From positions 1,015,663 through 1,054,956 of the forward strand of contig BFEA01000377.1 in NCBI GenBank assembly GCA_003427395.1: a DNA stretch of 39,294 nucleotides. Direction: 5' to 3'. Source of the DNA: Chara braunii. Lineage: Eukaryota; Streptophyta; Charophyceae; Charales; Characeae. Positions 27,920-38,921 of this stretch are shown one piece after another. Under the pieces are notes generated by a model. The model had not been told where the DNA came from and did no database searches. It saw only the letters and a list, made by a program, of their open reading frames with translations. Each line of letters opens with the position of its first letter. Positions within the stretch are counted from its first letter, which is position 1. Position numbers and translations under genes: made by a program.

Positions 27920-28650
27920 GGAATAGTCTATGGCGGAACTTGTTATGTGTCGGGATCTATTTTTCTTCCTATATGTGTATCTGTTTGTTTCTGGTTGTAT
28001 TATTTTTAGTGGTTGTGTTAGATCCTTTTCCCTACGATCACCTATCTGAAATCTCAGTGTTTGTATTGCCTGGGCTTCTACTCGAAGTGAGTCTTCCCTG
28101 CCTCGTTGTGAACATGAGAGTCTATCTCTAACTGAATCTAGAGCAGTGTTCCAGTCCCCTACTAATATTAAATGATTTTGGCCGTTACATTCAGTTGTTA
28201 TGCTCTGTATGAAAGTTTGTCTTTGGATGGGATCATTAGGTGCGTAAACATTTATTAATTGAAATTTTTCTTCTTTGTAGGTGAAGTGTACTTCTATCCA
28301 TCTTCCTCCTTCCTCATTTGTTCAGACTTCTGACATGATAAGCAAGTTTCCTGCTTTTGAGTTTTGGTGTCAGAGGATGGTTGTGCCTGTTGAACCAGTG
28401 CTTGGGGATGGGGCCCGGTATCCTATTTGGACATATTTTTATCTTGTAAGAATTTTCTTGATCGTTGCCTTATGTTCATTACAATCCTTCATATGGGTTT
28501 CATGAAGACATACTATGTTTGGTGGATTCCTGGTAAACCAGTTGAGATATTTGGTCATATTGTCCCATTTGTTTGTGTTCGTTAAAATTGATGCTAGTCC
28601 GTTAACATCCCATAACGTTACCGTTAACTCAGGTTCATCGGGTTTGAGGA
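27920..28650 (-). pseudogene. LINE AP-endonuclease domain, decayed
   Basis: N-terminal endonuclease of a non-LTR retrotransposon ORF2, which nicks target DNA. Minus strand: TLWDVNGLASIL (catalytic Asn region), NIVCLHETHMK (the QETH box with His for Gln), then after a damaged stretch RWIEVHF, QLINVYAPNDPIQRQ, LILVGDWNTALDSVRDR (the GDxN catalytic box) and RYTYRKKNRSR. The motif order is that of L1-like APE domains. Three stops lie within. The RT that should follow is missing; the copy ends near the unrelated A30 tail. It might belong to the same family as the RT fragment at the left edge. Confidence 0.85.
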
Positions 28651-28749
28651 TGTATCATTTGGGCGCTTGTGAGACCTGTGCTTGAGACCGTAAGAAGTGA
28701 CATGGAATGTTAACTGATGGGCTGACTTTGAATTGCTTCTGTAGTTTTT

Positions 28750-29342
28750 CTAGTTGAGAGTGATGCCAGCCTGCAGATTCTGGAGTGACTTGGTCCTGCG
28801 TGCTGCAGCAATCAAGACCTCCTGCAAATGCTCGTCGTCCCCCTCAACGAGTGCATGCGCTTCTACCATTGATGATGCTCCCGCAGCCCTTTCAGCAGAG
28901 GCATCCCCTCCCATAAATCCATATGGGATTGCCTGCAGCACCTTCCATTTCCATCTGAGGTGGTCATAGACTTGTGCCTCCTTCGAATATCCGGTCATGA
29001 ATGGTCTCAAGTTACTCGTCATGATGTCTCCTAAGGGACTGAACCACTCTTGTACGGTATCACAATTTTTTTCTTGCAACCCTTTTTGGCTTCTAGTCTG
29101 GCTGCTATGAAGATTTATGTGCTCTTGCCCGCAACCAGGCTTTGCAGATGGACTGTGTCGTCTGCTGTTTCCCTGTTCTGATCCTTGAGGACTGTGATTT
29201 GGGCCTTTAGGATTTCAGTTTGGTTGTCCAAGTCTTCCTTTGTGCTCAGTTTGATCTCTTCCCCTTCTTCTATCACTACCCCTGCGCTGGCCGATGGTCC
29301 CACTTGAGCTGTAGGGGCCACTTGCGCTTTCGAGCGGAGCAC
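28750..29342 (-). pseudogene. probable LINE ORF1 remnant
   Basis: Two open frames on the same strand, upstream of the endonuclease. 29115-29342 is Ala/Val/Glu-rich with a coiled-coil-like run (LDNQTEILKAQITVLKDQN). 28750-29079 is a ~109-residue stretch (EWFSPLGDIMTSNLRPF, VLQAIPYGFMGG, HLQEVLIAAARRTKSLQ). The frames differ, so at least one indel is present. Position and coiled coil fit LINE ORF1, but no RRM or zinc knuckle is visible. The 5' end abuts the plus-strand chromovirus fragment. Confidence 0.45.
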
Positions 29343-29439
29343 GAAAATCAGCCTTTGCTTTCTTCAAGTTGTCGCGGCAACCGACTCTTCATCGACCGAT
29401 ACTTCTTCGGATCCACTCGTGATTCGGTTGCTCGACGAA

Positions 29440-30090
29440 TTTTCAGATGGGTGTCGTTCCAAACTGCCCCGTCTCACATGAGATTATTCTTGAGGATGGT
29501 GCGTTCCATCTAAAGGATACATTTACTGTATGAGTGATGAGGAGCTTACGGTTCTCCGTACACAACTCCACGACTTACTTCCAAAGGGTCGAATCACCCC
29601 TACCAACTCACTGTACGGTGCTCCGGTTTTCTTCATTCAAACAAAGAACAAGGACTTATGCTCGTGCATTGATTATCGCAAGCTCAACGCGCAAACGGTC
29701 AAGAATGTGGGGTCTCTTTCATGCATCGATTATCTTCCCGAGCGCTTGGGCAATGCAAAGTTCTTCAGTTGGATTTGAAGTCGGGCTATCATCAAATTCA
29801 AATTCACCCGCAAAACCGTTACAAATCTGCGTTCAAGACGAGATATGGGCATTTTGAGTGGGTTGTCATGCCTTTCAGCCTCACCGATTCCCTGGCGACT
29901 TTCCAAGCATCCATGATCAACGAGTCTCGTGCGATGTTCGACCAGTTTGTCCTAGTCTATCTTGATGGCATTCTAGTCCACAGTCGTACTTTGGACAGGC
30001 GTCCACGCCACATTTTGGAATCGCTTTGTTGTGCCAAGCACAAAGCCAACCGCGACAAGTGTGAGCTCGTGCATCAAGAGTTGGAGTAGT
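29440..30090 (+). pseudogene. chromovirus (Ty3/gypsy) reverse transcriptase, catalytic site mutated
   Basis: Plus-strand RT. Motifs in order: HEIILEDGAFHLK, a frameshift to YIYCMSDEELTVLRTQL, LLPKGRITPTNSLYGAPV, CIDYRKLNAQTVKN, then after another frameshift LDLKSGYHQIQIHPQNRY, SAFKTRYGHFEWVVMPF and LVYLDGILVHSR. The catalytic YLDD reads YLDG, which should abolish activity. The thumb follows with KCELVHQELE and a TAG at 30087. The 5' end (gag, protease, LTR) is absent; the element starts about 29340-29440, next to the LINE ORF1 remnant. Confidence 0.92.
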
Positions 30091-30770
30091 TGGGCCACTT
30101 TCTCACACCACAAGTAATCAGTCCGCTTTCGAACAAGGTCCAAGCCATCCAAGAGTGGTCGGAACCGGCTCATGTTGTGGATACCCGATCGTTCCTCGGA
30201 CTCGCTGGCTACTACCCATGCTTTATTAGAGGATACTCGAAGATTGCGGCCCATTTAACCAAGCTTCAATGCATGGACCGGCCATTCCACTTTGATGATG
30301 AGGCACGGGCATCTTTTGTGGCACTCAAGGCCGCTTTGCTTTCCACACCGGTCTTGAGCATACATGATGCCACTTTGCCTATGTGTATCGGAACGATGTG
30401 TCCGACTACTGCATTGGTGTCGTTCTCGAGCAACACGATGATGAGGATTGGCACCCCGTCGAGTACTTTAGTAAGGAAGTGTCTCCCGTCCACTCGATCA
30501 ATGATGCATTGATGAAGGAACTTTTGACCTTCGTCCATGCACTCAAACGGTGGTGCCGCTTTCTTCTTGGACGCCAACAGTGCAAGTGGGTCACAGACAA
30601 CAACCCTAAGGTTTTTTACAAGTCTAACGATACCGTAACGGTCAATAGCACCATCGCTCGATGGATGGCTTACATTGACGAATTCAATTCTGCCGTCAAT
30701 CAGATTCAAGCCAACTTGAATCACTTTGTGGTTGCTCTTTCTTTGCGTTGCAGTTTATCACTACTTTGAA
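30090..30770 (+). pseudogene. chromovirus RT connection and RNase H
   Basis: Frame 30090-30512 begins with GHFLTPQVISP and VDTRSFLGLAGYYPCFI and PFHFDDEARASF (connection). A frameshift leads to 30383-30769: YRNDVSDYCIGVVLEQ (first RNase H Asp region; the usual C/T-D-A-S is altered), HPVEYFSKEV, NDALMKELLTFVHAL (Glu) and CKWVTDNNPKVFY (Asp), the order of a Ty3/gypsy RNase H. ARWMAYIDEF is the tail. Non-functional. Confidence 0.88.
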
Positions 30771-31850
30771 ATGGACGACGAACAGCGGCTAAAGAGTCAA
30801 CCCCGTCTTTCATGACATCTACACGCAATGCTCATCTTCGAACCTGCCGGCTTTCGCACTATCGGATCCAAGATGGGTGCCTACTTTGCATTGACGGGTA
30901 AAGGATCTTCTTTGCATGGCAAACCACCGGTGCCTGCGCACACATCTACTTGGTGACTTCTATGATGCTCCTTCCACAGGATATTTACAACGGGTCGACT
31001 TCACCAATGGTTTTATTGGCCTGGCCTCATCTCCGGTGTCACCCACTATTGCGAAGATCGCTCAGTTTGCCGACGCTGCAAGCCCCTCTATCACTGCCCT
31101 TTTGGAAAGTTGCGGCCATCACCGTTTCCATCTCAATCTTGCACGTCGATTGCCATGGACATCACCAGACCTTTGCCTAAGCACAAGTCTGGCTTCAATG
31201 GCATCCTCATAGTGGTGGACTGACTCACTAAGTTCACGATGTTTCTTTCATGCTGGTGTCACACTACGTCGATTGCCATGGACATCACCGGACATTTTCC
31301 TCCTAAGCACAAGTCTGGCTTCAATGGCATCCTCATAGTGATGGACTGACTCACTAAGTTCACGATGTTTTTTCCATGCTGGTATCACGCTAAAGCACCA
31401 GAGTTGGGCGAGATATTTTTCGCTGCTTGGGTATGTACCAAGGGCTTTCCTAGGGAGATCGTGTGCAATCGCGACACTTGATTTATGTCTGATTTTTGCA
31501 CTGGACTCGTGAGCTATATGGGGATATCTCTCAAGCCGTGTTCCGCCCGTGACCCGCAAATCGATGGTCAAACAGAGAGAGCGCATCAGCCCGCACAGTG
31601 CTTCTTCTAACACTCCTCCGTCCGGTCCAAAAGAATCGGGTTGAGCGACTTCTGTGACATTGAGTTGCCTTACAAATCTTCCATTCATCTATCTATTGGC
31701 ATCTCCCCTTTCGAATTCAAGCATGGCATGTCCGCCTTTTTTTCTCTTGGACTCCATCATTCCCCACGCGGCCGAGAGTAAGGCACGGGACAAGATGCAG
31801 CAGACGCAGCAGTGTATCTGCTGACAGGCTAACCAGCAGCGTCTCCCTTG
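30771..31850 (+). pseudogene. chromovirus integrase, with an internal duplication
   Basis: LRTHLLGDFYDAPSTGYLQ corresponds to the HHCC zinc module with both His replaced by Tyr; CEDRSVCRRCKP carries the Cys pair. The core shows SIAMDIT (first Asp), IVCNRDT (second Asp) and DPQIDGQTERA (Glu). The first-Asp block appears twice because of a tandem duplication at 31143-31391. Stops and frameshifts are numerous. IHLSIGISPFEFKHG is the end of the core. A Ty3/gypsy integrase by order and motifs. Confidence 0.88.
31143..31391 (+). repeat. ~123-bp tandem duplication inside integrase
   Basis: ACGTCGATTGCCATGGACAT starts at 31143 and again at 31266. Both copies run through CCTAAGCACAAGTCTGGCTT, the same TGACTCACTAAGTTCACG and into CATGCTGGT. 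The second copy is 3 bases longer near its start and has other substitutions, so the duplication is not recent. Confidence 0.92.
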
Positions 31851-32225
31851 CCCATTCGGTGAGGGCAACTTGGTTTGGGTGTCGGCCACAGAATTCAGCC
31901 TTGAGCAAGACATTTAATACAAGTTCCTTTCGAAATGGATGGGGTCTTGCCATATCATTTATGCCGTTGGTGACGAGCCGAACAGGCCCTCTTTCATCAT
32001 TGAGGTCCCTGCCCACCTGCCTGTTCACCTGGTCTTCCATGCCTCCAAGCTGCCTCCTTTTGTTTCAGCGGAGAGCAATGACTTCCCTGGGCGACGCGCG
32101 TAGGACCCTCTGCCTATGGATGGCTTTCAGGACAGTGACCACATTATTATGCTCCAGCACTACGGGAACAAGCCGATGAAGTATTTGATCCACTTTTCAG
32201 CAGATGAAATGGTGGTAGCAGCTAA
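31851..32225 (+). pseudogene. chromovirus integrase C-terminus and chromodomain remnant
   Basis: Reading on with frame changes: GEGNLVWVSATEFSLEQDI, KFLSKWMGSCHIIYAVGD (the GPY/F-like region, altered), FIIEVPAHLPVHLVFHASKL (the H-P-V-F-H-x-S-x-L segment), then DHIIMLQHYGNKPMKYLIHFS, which resembles the start of a chromodomain (Y-x-x-K/R-x-x-x-Y-L-V-K-W). The final Trp residues are lost. In chromoviruses this domain directs integration to modified chromatin. No LTR is seen downstream. Confidence 0.72.
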
Positions 32226-33055
32226 CAACAAAATTACTTGAAACCAAGAAAAAGAAAAAGACACACCAACACCAAAACCAAAAAAACGAAAGAATTTGCT
32301 GAAATTTTGTAACCACCTGGGCTACCAGCCGGGCCGCCCGGGTTACGTTGTTTGACCGGGTGGCGCGGCTGTTTGAGGACATGCGAAGGTCCCAGCAAAT
32401 ACTCTGGTAGCGTAGGTAACCACTGGAATTCCTAAAAACCCGCCGTGCTAATGTTAAACGACACAGCACTAAGCGTAAGCATAGGCTGATGTAAGAAAGA
32501 ACCCTAAGTACTCAGGAATAAGCAGGAATGAAACAACCAATCACAATTACGCATCTTACATCCTAAAGTAGATTTTCCAAGCTATCCGCTCATCTGCAAC
32601 TCTATGCACGTCGATGCAGCCAGGGAAGTTGTCTGTATCAATTACCAAGGAAATGTTGCCCCTTATCGGCTCTATATCTGGGCTTGCAAGGTGTTTATCT
32701 GGGCTTGCATGGTGTTTAAATCCCGCCCCCTGGTTGTACCCACTTCGCCTATCGTCCGTGGCCCACCTCAGCCGCAGAAGGATTCCCAACGCGAATCAAA
32801 GGCTCATGTCGGCCAAGACTGAACGTAGCCAGGAGCATTGCAGTGCTCCTGTGAAGCGCGCCTCACGAACACTCGTGCGCCCAGTGCAGGCGCCACCTGA
32901 GCTACAGCCCAGCAGCAGACTCTGGGAAATAAAGCCGCCTCTCCCTTCTACGTGACATGATTACCAACAGACCCAATGTTCGGTAGCGGCACAGTGCTTA
33001 ATGCTAACGCAGTAGCCCTGCACAGCATATTGCCCTTTCAAATACAGAACCACGT
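32226..33055. other. unassigned DNA after the chromovirus
   Basis: A-rich to 32300, then mixed sequence with GC-rich inverted-looking CCGGGC/GCCCGGG words near 32330. A 21-base word (ATCTGGGCTTGCA-GGTGTTT) is duplicated head-to-tail at about 32679-32720. No gene recognised. Confidence 0.5.
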
Positions 33056-34030
33056 CATTGAGCTGTATTAGCATAATGCAGGGACCAGAGTTGTTGACAT
33101 ACAAGCCTGGGCTGGTGCTGCTGTCTTTTGGTGTATTTTTTTTCTTGTTTTGTGTGTTCTCCTTTTCCCCCTTTTTTTAAAAAAAACAAAGGGCTACGGT
33201 CTTCTTGGGATATTATCAGGCAGCTGACCGGCCCTAGATAGTTCAGAATTGTAGTACGGAATAGAGGCCTTGCACAAGGGTGTCCCGCGCCCCCCTCTCC
33301 CCCCAAAAAAAAAAAAAAAAAAAAAGAATTGTAGTATTTCATCATCTGCTTCCAGTGGAGTTCGAAGTCAGGTCTGTATTTCAACAGTTCAGGGGTGTAC
33401 CAACTGAGAGGCTAGATGGTACTTCTCCCGTTTTTTTTGTCATTGTGTATGCTTTTTTTGTCATTGGATGTTCCCTTTTTTCCCCTTTTTTTGTCGTTGT
33501 GTATGCTGGTTCCCATTCAGAGAAAAAAGGGGCCCAGTGCCCAAGGCAGTACATGAACATAACACGACAATTTGAGCAGGAGCCAATAGGTCTCAACTTC
33601 CTCTGAAGCCCTTATTAACCTGACGCCGAGCCTCGCACCTGAAGAAAAAGCAAACAAAAAAGAGTAAAAGACCTATAGAGATAAATTGCGAAACATAAAA
33701 CCAACCTATCCAACCAACCAATGAAATCACAATTATCCGAAAGCTGAAAATTCCTTCAAATAATCTCCAAAAACTATGTCACCAGCCTTCCTTTTTTTGT
33801 GTTTTCTCCTCTTCTTCGTTTTTTGGGCAGTTTTTGCAACTTTTCGGTGTTTTCTTTTCGTATTTTCTTTTGTCGTTTTGCATCATCTCTATTTTTTGTT
33901 TTTGTTTTTTGTCGTTTTGTGTGTTCTCTCTTCCTCCACTTCGCCCCGTCGCCCCGCAGAGCTGTATTCACATAGACACACACTAGGGACCAGAGTTGTT
34001 CAAGCACACGCCTGGGCTGTTGGGCGGTGT
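33056..34030. repeat. T-rich minisatellite and diverged ~70-bp dispersed repeat
   Basis: GAGCTGTATT...GGGACCAGAGTTGTT...GCCTGGGCTG occurs at about 33058-33117 and again at 33958-34020. A T-rich word like TTTTTTGTCGTTTTGTGTGTTCTC recurs near 33140-33165, 33430-33505 and 33860-33930. A21 lies at 33305-33325. Frames on either strand are Phe/Leu- or Lys-rich artefacts. Confidence 0.7.
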
Positions 34031-34325
34031 TGTCTCTTTCTGCGGTCTTCTTTTTCCCCTGTTGTTTTGTGCGATCGCACCCAGAAGGAGGCACTTCACC
34101 CGGCGGCATTTTCTTGGGTACCGGAACTTTCTTTCCAGTTGCATCGAGGGGAAGCGGTAGCTGCAACTTCGATGATCAGCGCTTTCGTATGCATGCATGT
34201 TCTGTTATTGAGACAGGCGGTCTCCGTAGCTTCCTCTTCTGGAGGAAGGGCACAGGAAATCGCGGGACGTCTGTTGACTCTGTTTTTTGTTCTTTAAATT
34301 TCTGTAGCTATGCAGTTGCATTTTC

Positions 34326-34334
34326 CATGGCAGG

Positions 34335-34379
<45 letters not shown>

Positions 34380-34389
34380 ATGGCAGGAG
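34326..34389 (-). mobile_element. poly(T)40 insertion flanked by an 11-bp direct repeat
   Basis: CATGGCAGGAG at 34326-34336 and again at 34379-34389, separated only by G-T40-G. That is the shape of a target-site duplication around a retroposed poly(A) tail (minus orientation) with no body left, or of an extremely 5'-truncated insertion. Confidence 0.7.
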
Positions 34390-34435
34390 TTGTATTTGAC
34401 TCAAGACAGAGAAGTTGTTTTGAGATACAAGCACA

Positions 34436-34495
34436 TAGGCAGCTCATGTGGCTGAGCAGTAAAACTGTGGATCCACTTCGAATCTTGCTGGGATC
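34436..34495 (+). other. tRNA-like SINE head, tentative
   Basis: TGTGGCTGAGCAGTAAAA resembles a pol III A box (TGGCNNAGTGG-like), and ACTTCGAATCTTGC ~30 bases on resembles a B box (GGTTCGANTCC-like). The spacing suits a tRNA, but no cloverleaf with paired acceptor stem is apparent. Probably a SINE remnant rather than a tRNA gene. Confidence 0.3.
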
Positions 34496-35267
34496 AGAAA
34501 TATAACTTGTGCTCTCTAGTTCAACAATGCAGCAGCACATGCAGTAGGACAGGCACCACACCCCCACCACAGATGGCACCCAGCTTACTGACTGCACATA
34601 TCATTCAGTGGACATAGCACCACCTACAACACCCAGCCTACATTGTAGCACTGACCACACCCTATCACCACAGCCTACCTTGACATAGCATCTGAGTAGC
34701 AGCCAGTTCTACATAAGGAAGTGCATACCTCACAGTCATGTTCTACCTTCCCCTGGCTTATGTGGCCACCTGTGCCCACTTCTCTTGCGCGGGTAGAGCA
34801 GTGGCCGGCATCATCAAAGTGGGTAGGCTCTGGCAATTCAGAGTTTTATTGATCAGATTCCGTCAGGATTAGGGTCTAGGTCAGTTGTTGAATAGTTGTG
34901 CGTTTACCATTCAGGCAGCAAGATTCGGACTCAGGTCAGTTTATGAACAGTCGGTGTACCTTTCAGGCTCACGGGCTGGGTCACTGTTTTGTTTTATATG
35001 TAGTATTAGCTCACATGCTGCTTCTGCCCAAGCCAGACCGACGTACACAGGGGGGAGGAGGGGAGCCCCTCCCCCACGACTTCTGCCTGTGGTCCAACAT
35101 GGTACTGTACAGCACAGCAATGCACCTTGCCCCCTCCCCGACAACTTCTGCATGTAGCACAACAACAACTCAGCTCGATGTGCTAAACCTGTGCCCGCTT
35201 TCTCTTGCACAGCCAGAGCCACGACAGGCAACCAACTTGTTTGCAGCCAGGAGACTAAGCTTTATCC
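34496..35267. repeat. diverged dispersed repeats
   Basis: CAC/CCA-rich DNA (34545-34680), then segments that recur further right. GGTCAGTTTATGAA-AGT...GTACC-TTCAGGC is at about 34935 and 35969. CAATGCACCTTGCCC...CTTCTGC is at about 35118 and 35704. The repeats are imperfect and their element type is unknown. No gene. Confidence 0.55.
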
Positions 35268-35268
35268 G

Positions 35269-35328
<60 letters not shown>
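35268..35328. repeat. (GTT)n microsatellite
   Basis: About twenty uninterrupted GTT units. It abuts a retroposon 3' end whose coding strand is minus, so it is better read as a (CAA)n tail of that element. Confidence 0.95.
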
Positions 35329-35590
35329 TAATGGCCCTTGCGATATCCCTCTATCCTGGCGGTGGTAAGAGAACCGCCGGAATTGAGGGCATACCTATCG
35401 GGCTGCTCCGTCTATTAGTGGGGAGCGGCACCTGCTGGAAACCGGGTCCAGCGTCCCGTTGTGTTTATCCGTTGTGTTTTGCCGTATAGTGGAACTTGCT
35501 ACATAAGCTAGAGCGTTCCAGAAACATGCAGCACCTTCCTCTTGTGTTTCCGCCAAAGCTCTGATAATGTACTGTGAGCACACCACAAAA
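35329..35590 (-). mobile_element. retroposon 3' end with conserved hairpin and (CAA)n tail
   Basis: On the minus strand ACGCTGGACCCGGTTTCCAG is followed by the stem GCTCC/GGAGC (plus coordinates 35405-35409 and 35422-35426), ~75 more bases including a GGCGGT/ACCGCC stem, and then the (CAA)n tail. The core matches the plus-strand element at 27655-27800. Upstream, 35395-35586 is an open 63-codon frame (ALAETQEEGAACFWNALAYVA) that may be a LINE C-terminal remnant. I do not recognise it. Confidence 0.6.
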
Positions 35591-36060
35591 AAAATTGTAT
35601 AGTGCCTCTACCGGCGGGAAACAATGTTCCCATGGGGGGGAGGGCTGCAGAGGGGGGCGGCGTAGTTATGCTTGAGGCGGAAGTTCATAAGCTAGGGTAC
35701 AACAATGCACCTTGCCCTTCCCCAGTGACTTCTGCCTGCGGCACAACTACAATCCAACTTCATGCGCTACACAACAGCTAGGCACCTTCCTGTCTAGCTT
35801 TTGTTCTTTTGTTTCCGCCAAAGCTCAAACGGTGCGCTACACCACAGCACACGGCAAGAAAATTGCATACTGGCCCTACCGCTGCAAGAGAATGCCAGCA
35901 TGACAGCCTTGCAGTATCATCATCAAAGTGATCAGGCTTAGGTATTCATATGGCGCTATCACGATCCGATTGAAGGTCAGTTTATGAAGAGTTCACTCAT
36001 GTACCATTCAGGCACATTGGCTAGACCAGTATTGTGTTTTACTCCATGGTCAAAACATGC
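35591..36060. repeat. second copy of dispersed repeat segments
   Basis: TGTTTCCGCCAAAGCTC occurs at about 35546 and 35810, and other segments repeat those at 34.9-35.2 kb. A G-run lies at 35633-35641. No gene. Confidence 0.55.
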
Positions 36061-37735
36061 ACCTTAATCAAAAAAAAATTGTGTCGCTCTGTCTAATCTT
36101 ACTTGAAGATTACTTCGACTTTCACTTAGCTTAAACCCCCTCGCTTGCCTAGTCATTGTTATAAATCTTGTGGCGGCAACTCTTTTGCCTTCGTATTCCT
36201 TGTTGTTATATTGAAGTCGGTAGATCAACTTGGTTCAAGTTCAGTGGTCAAATAAGGCTTAAATGGTGGAAGTTGCCAAGTGTGTCGATAAAATCATTTT
36301 GATGGATTATAGATTCTCAAATGAGGTCGACGTGGTGACGAAAGGTCTTGCAAAGTAGATGCATAAGGCGGTGGATTGTCTATGCTTAGGTAATGAACAA
36401 TTTTGACTTCGAATGGGCAATGAGGACAGCTGCGTAACTAATAATTATTGTGTGGTGATATATTTTATTATATCGTACCAAGAGTTGGAAAGACGAGGGT
36501 TGAGTATAGAAATATGCTACGGTTTAAGTTGAAATGAAGTTGCTTCACCCTTGCGTGGACTCACTAAAGTCGGGCCTTTGGCTTCACCCACTTCGTGTCC
36601 CGAGGTTGCCTGGAAGTCCACGAGGGAAACTGGTCACTTGATCCATTGAAACCCCGCCAAATAGGTAAGAGAACTCAAAGCAAGTAGAGTTAGTGAGCCA
36701 TGTAATGGGCAACTATTTCGCACGGTTCGGAGGGCACTTCAGTAAGTCTGTGCAAATCAAATTGAAGTTTTGACCCCTATCCCTTTTGATGGTGCCAGAA
36801 ATGTCCACCAAGTGTGTTCAATGGTCGTAATTAGCTCAGAGTCGTCAATCTTTGATGCCTTGGGTATTAGCTACAACTTGTATTCATTCAGTCATTTCAT
36901 TTCGGTTGAATTCGTGGACCTTTCTAAACATTGTTACTTTTTTATCAAGTTTTTTAGGTATTTTTTTTGTTCGTTCACGATTAGAGAAGATAGGCATTGT
37001 ACTGATTAAACCTCCATGTTTGTATGGTGGCGTGATGTAATATGTGAATCCACCTACGAAGGATATCAGACATCGGTGGTTCAAGTGAGACTTTGTTATG
37101 TATGATTTTGTTGTGTTGAACCCCGACCGTGTCTTTGATACGCAGCTGAACGAAATACTCGTGAACGCGAGATGTTGGTGGGATGCCCGGACGTGTTCGG
37201 CAAAATGCGCTACAAGATCGCACAACGTATTCCTTCGTACAATGACGTTGAAAATCGTATGTGTCAGGGCATTGGGGAAATCAGGCCACGAAGTGGCAGC
37301 AACATCAGAAGCGCACTGCATACTCAATTCAAACCAGAGAGCATACGGTGGAACCGGTAAACCATTCGAATCTTTTTTCGAATGGGGCAGAGGGCCCGTA
37401 GTACCTACCACACTTCGCATTTTTTTGTATTTTTTTTTTTAATACTTTTTTTTTTTACGATTGGGTGTTATCTCATATGTTTTTTCATCCCTCTTCAAGT
37501 TACTATCAGGAATACCAGTTTCTTAACCGACGAACATGTAACATTTTTGAATTTTTATGTATAATTGTGCAACTATATATAAACACTAATCACTTCATAA
37601 TATTTTCACTCCTTTAAGAATAAAACTACACAAAGAATGAACTTTGAGAATGAAGCTTCACATGCAATACAGAGACACATTAAACACACAATAAAAGATT
37701 ATACCAGAAAAGACTTTCGTGTACATTAATTTTGT
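36061..37735. other. unassigned AT-leaning DNA
   Basis: No recognisable protein, RNA or element. The longest frame (36884-37420, minus, 178 codons) overlaps equally open plus-strand frames (37098-37442) and shows no motif; I do not call it a gene. Poly(T) runs occur near 36960 and 37420-37455. Confidence 0.5.
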
Positions 37736-38921
37736 TTTTTGTATATGTTGTGGGAGGAACAAAGTGTGATTTTTAAAGTTTTCCGATGCATTTTTGAAGT
37801 TCGTACTCGGTCAGTTATGAAGATCGAAAAATGTGTTAGTACACCACATCTCACAGAATGCGATATGTACAAACGAAAAAAAATAACTGACACGTATCTG
37901 GACATGAGAGACTGGTCTATAAAATATTTTTTGCAAAACTTAATGAATCGAGAAAGTAAAAAGATGATGGATATGACCACGTTCTTCTTGTTATGATGCT
38001 CTTATAATTTTATTTGCACCATTAATTACCTGGTGGTAATGCAATCGCAATAAAAATGTCAAACTTGTTTTCTCACATTGACGATTTATTGGACAAATTG
38101 TAGAGAGGTGTGCACTTGTTATGGGTGTTATGGGTGTTATGGATTCATGCTAATGTCCTGAGGATTACTGAATGCACAACAACTTTTTGATGGTTATTTA
38201 ATAGTGTTCTCTTTGACTATTTAAACAATTTCATAGTTATGTAGCTCAATAACGTTCGCGTGTTTAGTAGATCTTCAGAAGGATACAAACATTTGTAACT
38301 TGTTGTAAGCAAGTTAAAATAAAGTAAGTTTAAAAGTAACGTAAAAAAGCAAACTTGCTAAATATGGAGTCTCTATCTCATACATTTTATATGTAAAACA
38401 TGATTGTTATTTAAATAACGAAGATTGTTACTATTCGGGATTACCTCACACTAAAAACACTTATAGAACTTGGATTTGCCTTTAGATTCGTAATCTACTG
38501 CAGGGAAATCGTTAGAACCTCTAAAGAGAGTTTCTAAGAAATAAATATTATTGTTGTATTATAAGCATTGTGAATTTGCATTCAAGATACTTCAGCATGC
38601 ACTTACTCATTATTGAATCTTAAAATTCATTCATCACCAAGTGTTTATTTTATAATTAATGTTAGTCAGTATACAATTAAAATTGTTTTGCAGCAGATGA
38701 TTTTTGTCGGAGTAGGCTTGTAAAAATTATTTAAAATGGTTACCCATTGAGAAAGTTGCATTATTTACCTATGCGAGCGAATAAATATTGTACAAAGTTT
38801 TACAAATTGACATACATTACTTATTAAGCATATATTTTAAGGTTCAGTTTGTTACTCTGATTATGAAACTTTGTTGTGGTTCAAAAATCAATCTTGATTG
38901 CTCGATAAGTTAGCGAGATGA
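37736..38921. other. AT-rich DNA without recognisable genes
   Basis: Composition drops to strongly AT-rich. An 85-codon plus-strand frame at 37739-37996 (KIEKCVSTPHLTECDMYKRKK in part) has no motif I know, and a minus-strand frame of equal length covers the same bases. ATGGGTGTT is duplicated at 38118-38139. Nothing else is supported. Confidence 0.5.

Noticed and set aside
33776-34297. 173-codon plus-strand ORF with Phe-rich, membrane-like N-terminus
   Set aside because: T-rich minisatellite DNA; hydrophobic only because of poly(T) codons.
34436-34495. tRNA gene
   Set aside because: Box-like motifs only; no acceptor-stem pairing or convincing anticodon arm. Kept only as a tentative SINE head.
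36884-37420. 178-codon minus-strand ORF
   Set aside because: Overlaps plus-strand frames of comparable length, has no recognisable motif and no supporting neighbours. Left as unassigned.
37739-37996. 85-codon ORF in AT-rich DNA
   Set aside because: An equally long frame exists on the other strand; no motif.
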